Assembly (NCBI GenBank): GCA_947493535.1 | Contig: CANLRK010000003.1 | Coordinates: 248,001-312,000 of the forward strand | DNA from: an uncultured Flavobacteriaceae bacterium | GTDB lineage: Bacteria > Bacteroidota > Bacteroidia > Flavobacteriales > Flavobacteriaceae | Length of the DNA stretch: 64,000 nucleotides | Reading direction: 5' to 3' | Part shown: positions 1 to 7,773 of the stretch, piece by piece | Numbering within the stretch: position 1 is the first letter of the stretch | Layout: each line of letters opens with the position of its first letter | The notes under the pieces: generated by a model | What the model was told of the DNA's origin: nothing | What the model saw: only the letters and a program-made list of their open reading frames with translations | The model's database searches: none | Made by a program: the position numbers and the translations under genes

Positions 1-1
1 G

Positions 2-718
2 GACGGCGTGAAAAAAGAAATGCTAGAAAAAGGAATTTCTGAAAATGCTATTCAAAAAATACAACCTCTGTTTAGTTTTTCTGGAAACTTTGTGCAAAAA
101 ATAGCGCAATTAAAAGCTTTGTTGGCAAGTTCTGAAATAGGAATGAAAGGAGTGGAGGAGTTGTTGTTTATTGGCAATGCTATAGAGAGTTTAGGTTTAA
201 CAACAGCTGTACTAGATTTAGACGTAACTTTAGCTAGAGGATTGAATTATTATACCGGGGCTATATTTGAGGTAGCTGCTCCTAAAGGAGTGAAGATGGG
301 TTCTATTGGCGGTGGTGGTCGCTATGATGATTTAACAGGGATTTTTGGCTTAAAAAATGTTAGTGGAGTAGGTATCTCTTTTGGTTTAGATAGAATTTAC
401 TTGGTTTTAGAAGAGCTAGGATTATTTCCTGATACTGTTAAAGAAACAACTCAGGTGTTGTTTATTAATTTTGGGGATACTGAAGCGTTATATTGTATGC
501 AGGCCATTAAACAATTACGTGCTAAAGGTGTTGTTGCAGAAATGTATCCGTCAGCGGCTAAAATGAAAAAACAGATGAATTATGCTAATAAACGGGAAAT
601 TCCGTTTGTTGTTTTAGTAGGGTCTGAAGAGTTGGTAGAAAATACATTTACGTTAAAGGATATGGTAAGGGGTACACAAGAAAAGGTTACTTTACCTGCA
701 TTATTGAACCTTTTTTAA
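2..718 (+). CDS. hisS: Histidine--tRNA ligase, C-terminal half (5' end outside window)
   Basis: Class II aminoacyl-tRNA synthetase that charges tRNA-His in the cytoplasm. The reading frame is open to the left edge, so the GTG at 8 in the ORF track is internal and about half of a usual ~450-aa protein is present. Visible family marks are the histidine-site segment 'LARGLNYYTGAIFEV', the 'GGGGRYDDL' loop and the motif 3 segment 'GVGISFGLDRIYLVL', followed by the C-terminal anticodon-binding domain (from about 'QVLFINFGDTEALY' to the end). The gene ends just before a strong bidirectional terminator that separates it from the convergent T9SS gene. Nothing in the visible part is broken. Confidence 0.97.
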   Translation, partial: DGVKKEMLEKGISENAIQKIQPLFSFSGNFVQKIAQLKALLASSEIGMKGVEELLFIGNAIESLGLTTAVLDLDVTLARGLNYYTGAIFEVAAPKGVKMGSIGGGGRYDDLTGIFGLKNVSGVGISFGLDRIYLVLEELGLFPDTVKETTQVLFINFGDTEALYCMQAIKQLRAKGVVAEMYPSAAKMKKQMNYANKREIPFVVLVGSEELVENTFTLKDMVRGTQEKVTLPALLNLF

Positions 719-736
719 GTGATAAATAAACAGAAT

Positions 737-771
737 AAAAAAACCTTTCATCAAAAATGAAAGGTTTTTTT
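737..771. terminator. Bidirectional terminator between hisS and the T9SS kelch-like gene
   Basis: A perfect 15-bp stem (AAAAAAACCTTTCAT / ATGAAAGGTTTTTTT) with a 5-nt loop. A/T tracts on both sides serve both convergent genes. Confidence 0.93.
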
Positions 772-793
772 GTTTTATGGCGACACTACAGTG

Positions 794-2413
794 TTATTTT
801 TTTACAATTATTTTTTGTGTTACTTTATTGTTTGCTGTTTTTAGTGTTATTAAATAGGTGCTTCCGTTACTCAGATTTGAAACTTCTTTTTCGAAGTTAT
901 TTTCTCCAATTTTTAGGTTAGAAAGTTTAGCTTCATCAATTAGAGCGCCTTTAATATCGTAAATAGATAACACTACATCTTCTATTTTAGTTAGGTTGAA
1001 TGATATTTTTAAATAGCCTTTGTTTGGGTTTGGGTATATGTTTAGGTTAAGATCGCTTATGCTTGCTGGATTAATGTCATCAACGGCTAAAGGGGTAGCT
1101 TTTTTTATTAAAACTTTAAACATTTGATTATTAGCGGAACTTTGAGTTCCGTCATTAGTAAAGAATATATTGGCAGCAGAACTACTAATTCCTCCATAGA
1201 TATATCCAATTAACGTGTAGTTGTCGGTAATGGAATCTAATTTAAATACTTCATTATTAAAATGAGGGAAACTTAAGTTAGGAATAAATTCTGCTCCAGC
1301 TCCTAAAAGAGCAGGCATTTCTACAGGTAGTTTATGTTCGGTCATGGTGCCGGTATTATCTCTAGTTACTCTTGCAATAGTATTTACAAAGGGTACATTA
1401 TCATCTTGTACTAATGTTCCTGCATTGTCATAAAACTGAGCAATACCTCCAAAGAAAACAGTGTGCATTTCATTATTTATTTCTGAATAAATCGGTAATA
1501 CGGGGCAATGATAATGATTGTAATATTGTTGGAATGAATTGTTTACGGTATAACTACTTGAGTTTATTGTAACAGCGTTTAGGAAAGGCAAATCTACATT
1601 ATGTTGAAAAACCCCAGAAAACATAGTTATACCTTCGCTTCCATCGGGTAATATTTGTTGTTCGGCATTATAATCTCTTCTGTGTAAATTTACAGAGTCG
1701 GTATATGACGGAAGGTGAGTAATGTTTATTGTAGTACCATTGTCTGATAAATTAAATATTCTTATAGCGTCAGTATACTCTTGTATGAACCCTGGGCCAT
1801 TGTTAGGTCCCATAGGGTTGTACCTACCAATAAATTTTTGTCCTCCTAGCAGGTAAAATGTGTTGTCGATTTTTTTTAATCGTCCACCGGTTACTTGAAA
1901 TAGTGGATCTGTAATTTGTCTAAAAAAAGCATTAAAACTAGTTCCGTTTATTACTGCGTTAATAACACCTGAAACTTTTACAGCGGTTAACTTGCTGTAT
2001 GTTGTATGGTCATTTTCGGTAGCACTAAAACCATACCCGCCTATACAATATAAGTAATCGTTTTCTTGGTAAAATTCCATATTTGTAGAACTTAACTGTT
2101 CTTGAATGGCAATAGGTAAAGATGCAAGTGAAGCAGTCCACTTTTGTTGGGCGACTGGGTCAACTACAATAATTTGATTGTTGTGTCCTGCAATATCAAA
2201 AGAAGCCCAAGGTTGTCTTTGGTGCAGGCCATCTAATCGCCCTCCTAAAACAAGCCACTTTCCGTTTGCTTGACCAAAGACATAAGATTGTATACCTCCT
2301 AGGTTTTCAATGTTTACAGGTTCTATGCTAATTTCAAATGGAGCGGTTTGACTATGGCTTATAAATGAAATTAAAAGAAAGATAAGAGTAAAAGTTTTTT
2401 TGGTATAAATCAT
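794..2413 (-). CDS. Secreted kelch-like protein with T9SS type A sorting domain
   Basis: A 539-aa exported protein. The N-terminus is a signal peptide (to about residue 22, '...FISHSQ'). The C-terminal ~85 residues are a type A T9SS sorting domain: 'NIYPNPNKGYLKISF', then 'LSIYDIKG', ending in 'TQKIIVKK'. The middle has several repeats of the kind 'YLYCIGGYGF', 'TFYLLGGQKF', 'VFFGGIAQFY' and 'YIYGGISSS', which look like degenerate kelch blades, so a beta-propeller is inferred. It starts 4 nt after the stop of the upstream M28 peptidase and is probably co-transcribed with it. Substrate or partner is unknown; secretion to the cell surface or medium through T9SS follows from the C-terminal domain. 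Confidence 0.85.
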   Translation of the reverse strand: MIYTKKTFTLIFLLISFISHSQTAPFEISIEPVNIENLGGIQSYVFGQANGKWLVLGGRLDGLHQRQPWASFDIAGHNNQIIVVDPVAQQKWTASLASLPIAIQEQLSSTNMEFYQENDYLYCIGGYGFSATENDHTTYSKLTAVKVSGVINAVINGTSFNAFFRQITDPLFQVTGGRLKKIDNTFYLLGGQKFIGRYNPMGPNNGPGFIQEYTDAIRIFNLSDNGTTINITHLPSYTDSVNLHRRDYNAEQQILPDGSEGITMFSGVFQHNVDLPFLNAVTINSSSYTVNNSFQQYYNHYHCPVLPIYSEINNEMHTVFFGGIAQFYDNAGTLVQDDNVPFVNTIARVTRDNTGTMTEHKLPVEMPALLGAGAEFIPNLSFPHFNNEVFKLDSITDNYTLIGYIYGGISSSAANIFFTNDGTQSSANNQMFKVLIKKATPLAVDDINPASISDLNLNIYPNPNKGYLKISFNLTKIEDVVLSIYDIKGALIDEAKLSNLKIGENNFEKEVSNLSNGSTYLITLKTANNKVTQKIIVKK

Positions 2414-2417
2414 ATAA

Positions 2418-3653
2418 TTAAATTTTTAAATTAATAGAATAAGTTTTTTTATTTCTTAAGTAAGTTAGTTTGTATGTTTTTCCTTTTTTTAATTTGGATA
2501 GCGCTTTCATATAAGAGTAAATGTTGGTAATGTCTACAGTGCCTAATTTAGTTATGATATCTCCTTTTAGGAGATTGTTTTTATGAGCTATTTTACCCTC
2601 TATCACATGTTGTATATGTAATCCGTTTCCATAATCTGTATAATCAGGAAAAATCCCTAATGTGATTTTAAATTTTGGGTTCGTTTTTGGAGGGTTATAT
2701 TTTGTTTTTGTAAAGGGTAAATTAGATTCTTTTGATAGTGAATTTGTAATAGTTGTGGCGTATTTAATTATGGCATCTACTTTTTTGTAATTTATTTTAT
2801 GAGCATCATCTGTTGGTTTGTGATAGTCTTCATGTAAGCCTGTATAAAAGAATAATACAGGTATATTTTGATTGTAAAATGAAGTGTGATCAGATGGTCC
2901 TATACCACTTTGATTTAGGTTTAATGTAAAGTTTTTAGGTTTTTCATCAGTGATTATAGTTTTGAATTTAGGAGATGTACCAATGCCGTCTATAAATAAT
3001 TTGTTATGATTGTCCATTCTACCAATCATATCAAAGTTCATCATTAAAGTTGTGTTAGGAAAAGTGTTTTTAATTGTTTTGGCAAAAGATTTTGATCCAG
3101 CTAAACCTAATTCTTCACCAGAAAAGCAAGCGAAAATGAAATTTACATTTTCTATAGTATTATTGGTAGAGTAAATTCTAGCCAATTCTAATACAGCTGC
3201 TACTCCAGATGCATTATCATCTGCTCCATTGTGTATTTTTCCTGTGCTATTTTGTAGTGTTGATAAATTGTACTCATTCAATCCAAGGTGGTCATAATGT
3301 GCGCCAATTATAAAAGTGTTTTTAGCATTATTGTTTAAGTAAGCAATAACATTTAAGCCAGTTATAGAGTCATTAGATTTAGTGGTTTTATGTGGGTTGT
3401 TTGTATAGGTAAAAGTGAAAGGGTGTATGAAACTATTGCCCGTTATTGTAGATAAGTTGAATTTTTCAAATTGTGTTTTTATATAATTTGCAGCCATTTC
3501 CTCTCCAATAGATCCTGTTAATCTACCCTGCATACTATCAGAAGAAAGAGTGTTGATGTGTTGATTAATTAAGTTGTGAGAATCTTGGGAGTAAGAATTA
3601 TGGGTATTAAAAAAGAGTGTAAGAAAAAAAAATAATTTTATTGACTGTTTCAT
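2418..3653 (-). CDS. Secreted M28 family metallopeptidase with C-terminal PDZ-like domain
   Basis: A 411-aa zinc aminopeptidase-type enzyme, exported by an N-terminal signal peptide ('FFFLTLFFNTHNSYSQ'). The two-zinc M28 ligand set is readable in order: 'GAHYDHLG', 'GADDNASGVAA', 'FSGEELGLAGS', 'MNFDMIGR' and 'GPSDHTSFY'. After the catalytic domain (about 25-305) comes a PDZ-like domain ('GLHIQHVIEGKIAHKNNLLKGDIITKLG'), an arrangement known in Bacteroidota M28 peptidases. It is the first gene of a two-gene operon with the T9SS kelch-like protein 4 nt downstream. A near-consensus -7 element (TAATTTTA, 3684-3691) lies about 30 nt upstream. A periplasmic or outer-surface peptidase is inferred; the natural substrate cannot be told. 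Confidence 0.92.
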   Translation of the reverse strand: MKQSIKLFFFLTLFFNTHNSYSQDSHNLINQHINTLSSDSMQGRLTGSIGEEMAANYIKTQFEKFNLSTITGNSFIHPFTFTYTNNPHKTTKSNDSITGLNVIAYLNNNAKNTFIIGAHYDHLGLNEYNLSTLQNSTGKIHNGADDNASGVAAVLELARIYSTNNTIENVNFIFACFSGEELGLAGSKSFAKTIKNTFPNTTLMMNFDMIGRMDNHNKLFIDGIGTSPKFKTIITDEKPKNFTLNLNQSGIGPSDHTSFYNQNIPVLFFYTGLHEDYHKPTDDAHKINYKKVDAIIKYATTITNSLSKESNLPFTKTKYNPPKTNPKFKITLGIFPDYTDYGNGLHIQHVIEGKIAHKNNLLKGDIITKLGTVDITNIYSYMKALSKLKKGKTYKLTYLRNKKTYSINLKI

Positions 3654-3816
3654 TTGATAGAGTTTAGAGTGCTAGCGGTAGTGTAAAATTATAATTTACA
3701 ATAATGAAACTTTGTAACTAAAGTTGCTTAAGGCAATATTTTATAGGTTGATTTAATAGAAAATTGTAATTATTGATAAAGATGTAACGCTTAATCAATT
3801 TTTCAGTTTTAAACAG

Positions 3817-3857
3817 AAAAACACCCAAACACTTTGGTTTAAAAGTGACTAGGTGCT
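3817..3857 (-). terminator. Terminator of the DUF6340 lipoprotein gene
   Basis: Read on the minus strand, an interrupted hairpin (CACC...GGTG and CACTTT...AAAGTG) is followed by a T-tract, 40-80 nt after the stop of the DUF6340 gene. Its sequence resembles the hairpin at 5091-5136 on the other side of the same gene (see findings). Confidence 0.75.
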
Positions 3858-3895
3858 TTGTTAGGATGTGGGTAAAAATGTACCTTGTTTTAAAT

Positions 3896-4948
3896 TTATT
3901 GTGATTGTTCCTCTAATTGGCGCTTACGTTTTTTACGATAACGTAAAGTTTTTAAATAGCGTAATGCGTTTTTATCTTTATAATCAGTATATGCTTTCGA
4001 AGCCCAAGTAATAGCAGTTTCTAAATCTCCGTTAATTTCATTGATAATAGCCATATTATAACAAGCTCGTCCGGCAATTTTCTCTTTTGGGTTGTGAGTT
4101 TCTTTTTCCCATAGTTCAGCAGCACCATTCCAATCACCTGTTTGTGCTCTACGTTTACCGATTTCAAAATTTTGAGTGCCTTTTACATAGTATTGCCTAG
4201 TTACACGTATTTTGTAAGGGTAAGTTCTTAGCGCATATTCGTTTCCTATATTGGTGCTTGTTTGTAATAATGCTTCTTTTCTTCCTGTAATGGCTTCTAT
4301 GGCTTTTACGGGGTTTATACCTTTACCGGTTGAACTAATCCATTGATCTGTAATAATTTCATCTCTAATTAACTTATTTACATTATCATAAATTCGAAAA
4401 CCAGCCTTAATATTGGTAGTAATGGTTGCTTGATGTTCGATTACTGGTATTTTTACACCAAAGGCGTTAAGACTTTGAATAGTTTTGGTATTGTAATTTA
4501 CTTTCGCATCTGTATCATAAAATGATAAGGTAACTATCGCTTCTAAATTATTTTCGTTGCATACCGTTTCAATAGTTTCCCATGGTATTGCACTTGGGAA
4601 AATACCTAATCCAGGATTTTCAATTTTATCAGAATCAACTATAATAACTGATTTGTATTGATTGTCTTTTTCAAAAGTATCTTTAATACCTTGAATTGTA
4701 TAAGTGGCTCCATCCTTATCTAGGTTTTTACCCTCAATAGAAAGAATTTGATCAATAGCATCTAGCGATTTGTTTTTTTCAGAGGCTAAACTTCGGTTTA
4801 AAACACCAATATTTTTAATTGAAGCTGGTAAATAAACTGGTGCGGGCTCAGTAACACTCATAGTTAAGCTATTGGTAGATTGACAAGAATATAATAGTGT
4901 TCCTATTACTAATATAGCAACAGTCAATTTTAACCTAAACAATTTCAT
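3896..4948 (-). CDS. DUF6340 family lipoprotein with TPR-like C-terminus
   Basis: A 350-aa lipoprotein. The N-terminus has a lipobox ending at Cys22 ('GTLLYSCQS'). The middle region ('VYLPASIKNIGVLNRSL', '...AIVTLSFYDTDAKVNY', 'QATITTNIKAGFRIYD') matches what I remember of DUF6340, a Bacteroidota family of unknown function. The last ~100 residues ('AQTGDWNGAAELWEKE...CYNMAIINEINGDLETAITWASKAY') are helical and TPR-like, suggesting protein-protein contact in the cell envelope. The gene stands alone, with a terminator after it and a tRNA unit before it. A 7-bp inverted repeat (TGAATTC-tatc-GAATTCA) lies about 40 nt before the start. Family assignment is from memory of the sequence style. Confidence 0.75.
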   Translation of the reverse strand: MKLFRLKLTVAILVIGTLLYSCQSTNSLTMSVTEPAPVYLPASIKNIGVLNRSLASEKNKSLDAIDQILSIEGKNLDKDGATYTIQGIKDTFEKDNQYKSVIIVDSDKIENPGLGIFPSAIPWETIETVCNENNLEAIVTLSFYDTDAKVNYNTKTIQSLNAFGVKIPVIEHQATITTNIKAGFRIYDNVNKLIRDEIITDQWISSTGKGINPVKAIEAITGRKEALLQTSTNIGNEYALRTYPYKIRVTRQYYVKGTQNFEIGKRRAQTGDWNGAAELWEKETHNPKEKIAGRACYNMAIINEINGDLETAITWASKAYTDYKDKNALRYLKTLRYRKKRKRQLEEQSQ

Positions 4949-5090
4949 AGCACGAATATTACGGGGTTTTTGTTGGACTAATGTAATGAATTCTATCGAA
5001 TTCAGAACTTTTAATTATGTAACCCGGTTATATTCAAAAAAAATATTTCATGAAAATAGGCTAACCCAAGATTAACCCAACTAAAAAGTT

Positions 5091-5136
5091 AAAAAGCACT
5101 TAAATACTTTGTTTAGAAGTGTTTAAGTGCTTTTTT
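5091..5136. terminator. Terminator of the tRNA(CAU) unit
   Basis: AAAAAGCACTTAA pairs with TTAAGTGCTTTTT, with a second short inner stem. It lies directly after the 3' end of the minus-strand tRNA and is followed by T residues on the minus strand; it would also work on the plus strand. Confidence 0.85.
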
Positions 5137-5137
5137 G

Positions 5138-5211
5138 TAGCGTGGGGCAGATTCGAACTGCCGGCCTCATGAGTATGAATCATGCGCTCTAACCAACTGA
5201 GCTACCACGCC
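5138..5211 (-). tRNA. tRNA with CAU anticodon, probably elongator tRNA-Met
   Basis: The minus strand folds as a complete cloverleaf: acceptor GGCGTGG/CCACGCT (G1-U72 wobble, discriminator A73), D arm GCTC-loop-GAGC, anticodon stem CATGA/TCATG with loop TTCATAC (anticodon CAT), variable AGGCC, T arm GGCAG-TTCGAAT-CTGCC. No CCA is encoded. The anticodon stem lacks the three G:C pairs of initiator tRNA, so this is elongator Met; an Ile2 tRNA (lysidine-modified CAU) cannot be excluded by eye. It has its own promoter (5229-5258) and terminator (5091-5136). Confidence 0.95.
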
Positions 5212-5228
5212 GTTTTGCTAACGGTGTG

Positions 5229-5258
5229 CAAATATAATAACTATATTAAATACTGCAA
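5229..5258 (-). promoter_or_regulatory. Promoter of the tRNA(CAU) gene
   Basis: On the minus strand TTG (5256-5258), 19 nt, then TATATTTG (5229-5236), a perfect Bacteroidota -33/-7 pair, placed about 18 nt before the tRNA 5' end. The 4949-5344 gap has no other gene. Confidence 0.85.
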
Positions 5259-5344
5259 GAAAAATGTGTAAAAAATACTTTCTTTTATTTTTTTGTTATC
5301 ACATAGAAATATTTATATTGTAGCAAATATTTTGAGATTAGATT

Positions 5345-5725
5345 ATGAGAAAAAAGTTTGAATTAGAATTCCCTATACACGCTTCACCAAAGTTGTTACA
5401 CCAATATTTATCTACACCTTCTGGCTTATCTGAATGGTATGCTGATAATGTAAACTCAAGAGGAGAATTGTATACATTTATCTGGGATGATAGTGAAGAG
5501 CAAGCCAAGTTATTATCTAAAAAATCATCTGATAAAGTACGTTTTCAATGGTTAGAAGACGAAGGAGAGGACTATTATTTCGAAATTAGAATTCAGGTAG
5601 ATGAAATTACTAAAGATGTATCTTTAATGGTGACGGATTTTAGTGACGAAGATGATATGGAGGAGAGTAAAATGTTGTGGGAAAATCAGATGACTGAACT
5701 TAAAAAGGTGTTAGGATCTGCATAA
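5345..5725 (+). CDS. START-like (SRPBCC fold) domain protein
   Basis: A 126-aa cytosolic protein with the pattern of the AHSA1/START-like helix-grip fold: 'KFELEFPIHASPKLLHQYLSTPSGLSEWYADNV' at the N-terminus, central strands ('YTFIWDDSEEQAKLLSK', 'VRFQWLEDE') and a final long helix ('SKMLWENQMTELKKVLG'). Such one-domain proteins are common in Flavobacteriaceae and have no assigned reaction; hydrophobic ligand binding is only a possibility. The end is followed by a compact terminator. A weak promoter (TTTTG, 18 nt, TATATTG at 5314-5320) precedes it. Acidic C-terminal half ('DFSDEDDMEESK'). Confidence 0.85.
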   Translation: MRKKFELEFPIHASPKLLHQYLSTPSGLSEWYADNVNSRGELYTFIWDDSEEQAKLLSKKSSDKVRFQWLEDEGEDYYFEIRIQVDEITKDVSLMVTDFSDEDDMEESKMLWENQMTELKKVLGSA

Positions 5726-5742
5726 GAAGTTTATTATTACTG

Positions 5743-5750
5743 TATATTTG
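5743..5750 (+). promoter_or_regulatory. -7 element for the class IV aminotransferase gene
   Basis: TATATTTG, a perfect TAnnTTTG match 25 nt before the ATG. Transcription starting 6-8 nt downstream would begin inside the left arm of the upstream gene's terminator hairpin. Confidence 0.7.
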
Positions 5751-5773
5751 CCCTAATTTATTAGGGCTTTTTT
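5751..5773 (+). terminator. Terminator of the START-like gene, overlapping the next gene's leader
   Basis: CCCTAA-ttta-TTAGGG followed by CTTTTTTT, ending directly at the ATG of the aminotransferase gene (5775). Confidence 0.8.
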
Positions 5774-5774
5774 T

Positions 5775-6608
5775 ATGATTAATTTTAACGGAGATATTCA
5801 GAGTACAAATCAAACCTTAACAACAAATAGAGCTTTTAAATACGGCGATGCTGTTTTTGAAACTCTTAAAGTAGTTAAGGGAAATATATTGTTTTTAGAA
5901 GATCATTATTTTAGACTGATGGCTTCTATGCGAATTATACGTATGGATATCCCAATGAATTTTACAATGGAGTTTCTGGAAGCAGAAATTTTGAAACTAT
6001 TAACGGTTCAAAGTTTAACAAATTCTGCAGCAAGGGTAAGAATGACTGTATACAGAGATGGACAAGGTTTTTACACACCTAATGATTCATCAATAGTGTA
6101 TTTTATCGAGGCTAATGAGTTGAAATCTAGCGATTATGAGTTGAGTTCAAATCAAATGATTGTTGATTTGTTTAAGGATCATTACATAGCTCCTCAGTTA
6201 CTTTCTACATTAAAAACTACAAATAGAGTGTTAAATGTAATAGCAGGAATTTATGCATCTGAAAATGATTTAGATAATTGCTTGCTCCTAAACACAAGCA
6301 AGCAAGTAGTTGAAGCTATAAACGGAAATATATTTTTAGTAAAAGACGGAATAATAAAAACTCCACCATTAGCTGATGGGTGTGTAAAAGGAATAATGCG
6401 AAAACAAATTATAACATTGTTAGCTAAAATAGATGACTATACTTTGATAGAAGAGTCTATTTCTCCTTTTGAATTGCAAAAAGCTGACGAATTGTTTGTG
6501 ACAAATGTTATACAAGGAGTTGTTTCTGTAACACAGTATAGAAAGAAAAGCTATGCTAATGTTGTTGCAGAAAAACTGGTAAATAGTTTAAATAGCTCTT
6601 TAGTTTAA
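5775..6608 (+). CDS. Class IV (branched-chain/ADC lyase type) PLP aminotransferase
   Basis: A 277-aa fold-type IV PLP enzyme. The N-terminal 'NRAFKYGDAVFETLKVVKG' and 'LEDHYFRLMASM' are class IV signatures, Lys147 in 'LSTLKTTNRV' is the expected Schiff-base lysine, and 'NGNIFLVKDGIIKTPPLADGCVKGIMR' is the conserved second half. Family members are branched-chain aminotransferase (IlvE), aminodeoxychorismate lyase (PabC) or D-amino acid aminotransferase; the length and the 'FETLKV' start favour an ADC-lyase-like or general class IV enzyme, but I cannot decide. It has its own promoter just before a terminator hairpin. Its 3' end overlaps the convergent yqgE gene by 9 nt. Confidence 0.9.
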   Translation: MINFNGDIQSTNQTLTTNRAFKYGDAVFETLKVVKGNILFLEDHYFRLMASMRIIRMDIPMNFTMEFLEAEILKLLTVQSLTNSAARVRMTVYRDGQGFYTPNDSSIVYFIEANELKSSDYELSSNQMIVDLFKDHYIAPQLLSTLKTTNRVLNVIAGIYASENDLDNCLLLNTSKQVVEAINGNIFLVKDGIIKTPPLADGCVKGIMRKQIITLLAKIDDYTLIEESISPFELQKADELFVTNVIQGVVSVTQYRKKSYANVVAEKLVNSLNSSLV

Positions 6609-7163
6609 AACAGGGTTTTCTGGTGCGTTAGACCAAATTAAATAATTACCTCCGAACTCAATCATTTTCTCTTTCCAAAAATTACTGTTGTAATCTTTTT
6701 CAATAATGTTACTATGGTATTTATTTTTAATAACCACCCAAGAATTGTGGCTTAATTCGTCGTATAGTTGATTACTGTCCCAGCCTGAATATCCTAAGAA
6801 AAACCTGATATCTTTAGCGGTAATTTTATGTTCGTTTATTAACTCACAAACAGTATCAAAATTACCAGCCCAAAAAATGCCTTCAGAAATTTCAACACTA
6901 TCAGGAATTAAATGTGGTACTTTATGAATAAAGTATAAATTATCCTGTTCTACAGGTCCGCCGTTGTATACTTGGAAGTCTTGAGCTAATTCCGGAACTA
7001 AATCCTTTAGTGAAAATCCTAAGGGTTTATTTAAAATAAAACCAATAGAGCCTGCGCTGGTGTGTTCTGCTAATAAGATAACTGATCTATTAAAAGAAAT
7101 ATCTCCCATAATAGAAGGTTCTGCAACCAAAAGATGTCCTTTTTTTAAATCTAAACTTGTCAT
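6600..7163 (-). CDS. YqgE/AlgH family protein
   Basis: A 187-aa cytosolic protein of the YqgE/AlgH (UPF0301) family. Signatures are 'KKGHLLVAEPSIMGDISFNRSVILLAEH' at the N-terminus, 'GSIGFILNKPL', 'VYNGGPVEQDNLYFIHK' and 'IRFFLGYSGWDSNQLYDEL'. The biochemical role is not settled; AlgH was named from alginate regulation in Pseudomonas. Length is normal. It is a single gene convergent with the class IV aminotransferase and overlaps its 3' end by 9 nt. Upstream are a near-consensus -7 element (TAGCTTTA, 7184-7191) and a 16-bp perfect palindrome (7167-7182) just before the start. Confidence 0.95.
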   Translation of the reverse strand: MTSLDLKKGHLLVAEPSIMGDISFNRSVILLAEHTSAGSIGFILNKPLGFSLKDLVPELAQDFQVYNGGPVEQDNLYFIHKVPHLIPDSVEISEGIFWAGNFDTVCELINEHKITAKDIRFFLGYSGWDSNQLYDELSHNSWVVIKNKYHSNIIEKDYNSNFWKEKMIEFGGNYLIWSNAPENPVLN

Positions 7164-7244
7164 CTTATTAACTTAAGTTAATTTAAAGCTAAGAAAAAAA
7201 AGTTGAATTACATAATTAATGCTTTAAAAAGAAAAACTGAATAT

Positions 7245-7275
7245 AAAAAAGGCTCTTCAAATGAAGAGCCTTTTT
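7245..7275 (-). terminator. Terminator of the HU gene
   Basis: AAAAAAGGCTCTTC-aaat-GAAGAGCCTTTTT, 25-55 nt after the HU stop codon; T-tracts on both strands. Confidence 0.92.
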
Positions 7276-7300
7276 GAGTAATTGTGGTATTAACTACATA

Positions 7301-7573
7301 TTAGTTTACAGCATTTCCTAAATCAGAACCTGCTTTGAATTTTACTACGTTTTTAGCAGCAATCTTGATAGTTTTACCAGTTTGAGGGTTTCTTCCTTCT
7401 CTTGCAGCTCTGTTAGATACTGACCAAGATCCGAATCCTACTAAAGAAACTCTGTTTCCAGCTTTTAAAGATCCTTCTACATTACCTAAAAATGATTCTA
7501 ATGCTTTCTTAGCTGCTGCTTTAGAAATTCCAGAATCTGCTGCCATTGCGTCAATTAATTGTGTTTTGTTCAT
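7301..7573 (-). CDS. HU family DNA-binding protein
   Basis: A 90-aa nucleoid protein of the HU/IHF family. The N-terminal helices ('MNKTQLIDAMAADSGISKAAAKKALESF') and the DNA-binding arm with 'GRNPQTGKTIKI' containing the intercalating proline are complete. It acts as a dimer that bends DNA without strong sequence preference. It stands alone with an excellent promoter (TTG, 19 nt, TAAATTTG at 7640-7647), a 60-nt leader and a strong terminator, as expected for an abundant protein. Confidence 0.97.
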   Translation of the reverse strand: MNKTQLIDAMAADSGISKAAAKKALESFLGNVEGSLKAGNRVSLVGFGSWSVSNRAAREGRNPQTGKTIKIAAKNVVKFKAGSDLGNAVN

Positions 7574-7639
7574 AATACTAGTTTTTAAAATTTTAAATAA
7601 TTAATGTTGGTAGATTTAAGTTTAATATTAAATCCTCTA

Positions 7640-7669
7640 CAAATTTATACGGATTTTGTTCTCATGCAA
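7640..7669 (-). promoter_or_regulatory. Promoter of the HU gene
   Basis: On the minus strand TTG (7667-7669), 19-nt spacer, TAAATTTG (7640-7647). Predicted start about 60 nt before the ATG. Confidence 0.8.
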
Positions 7670-7773
7670 GTAAATACAAGGGAAATACGGTGAAATGTTA
7701 ATAACTACAGGCGATTGTTAATAAAAGTGTTTAAAAAACATTGTTTTTAACCAATCCCAGTAATAGCAAGGGG

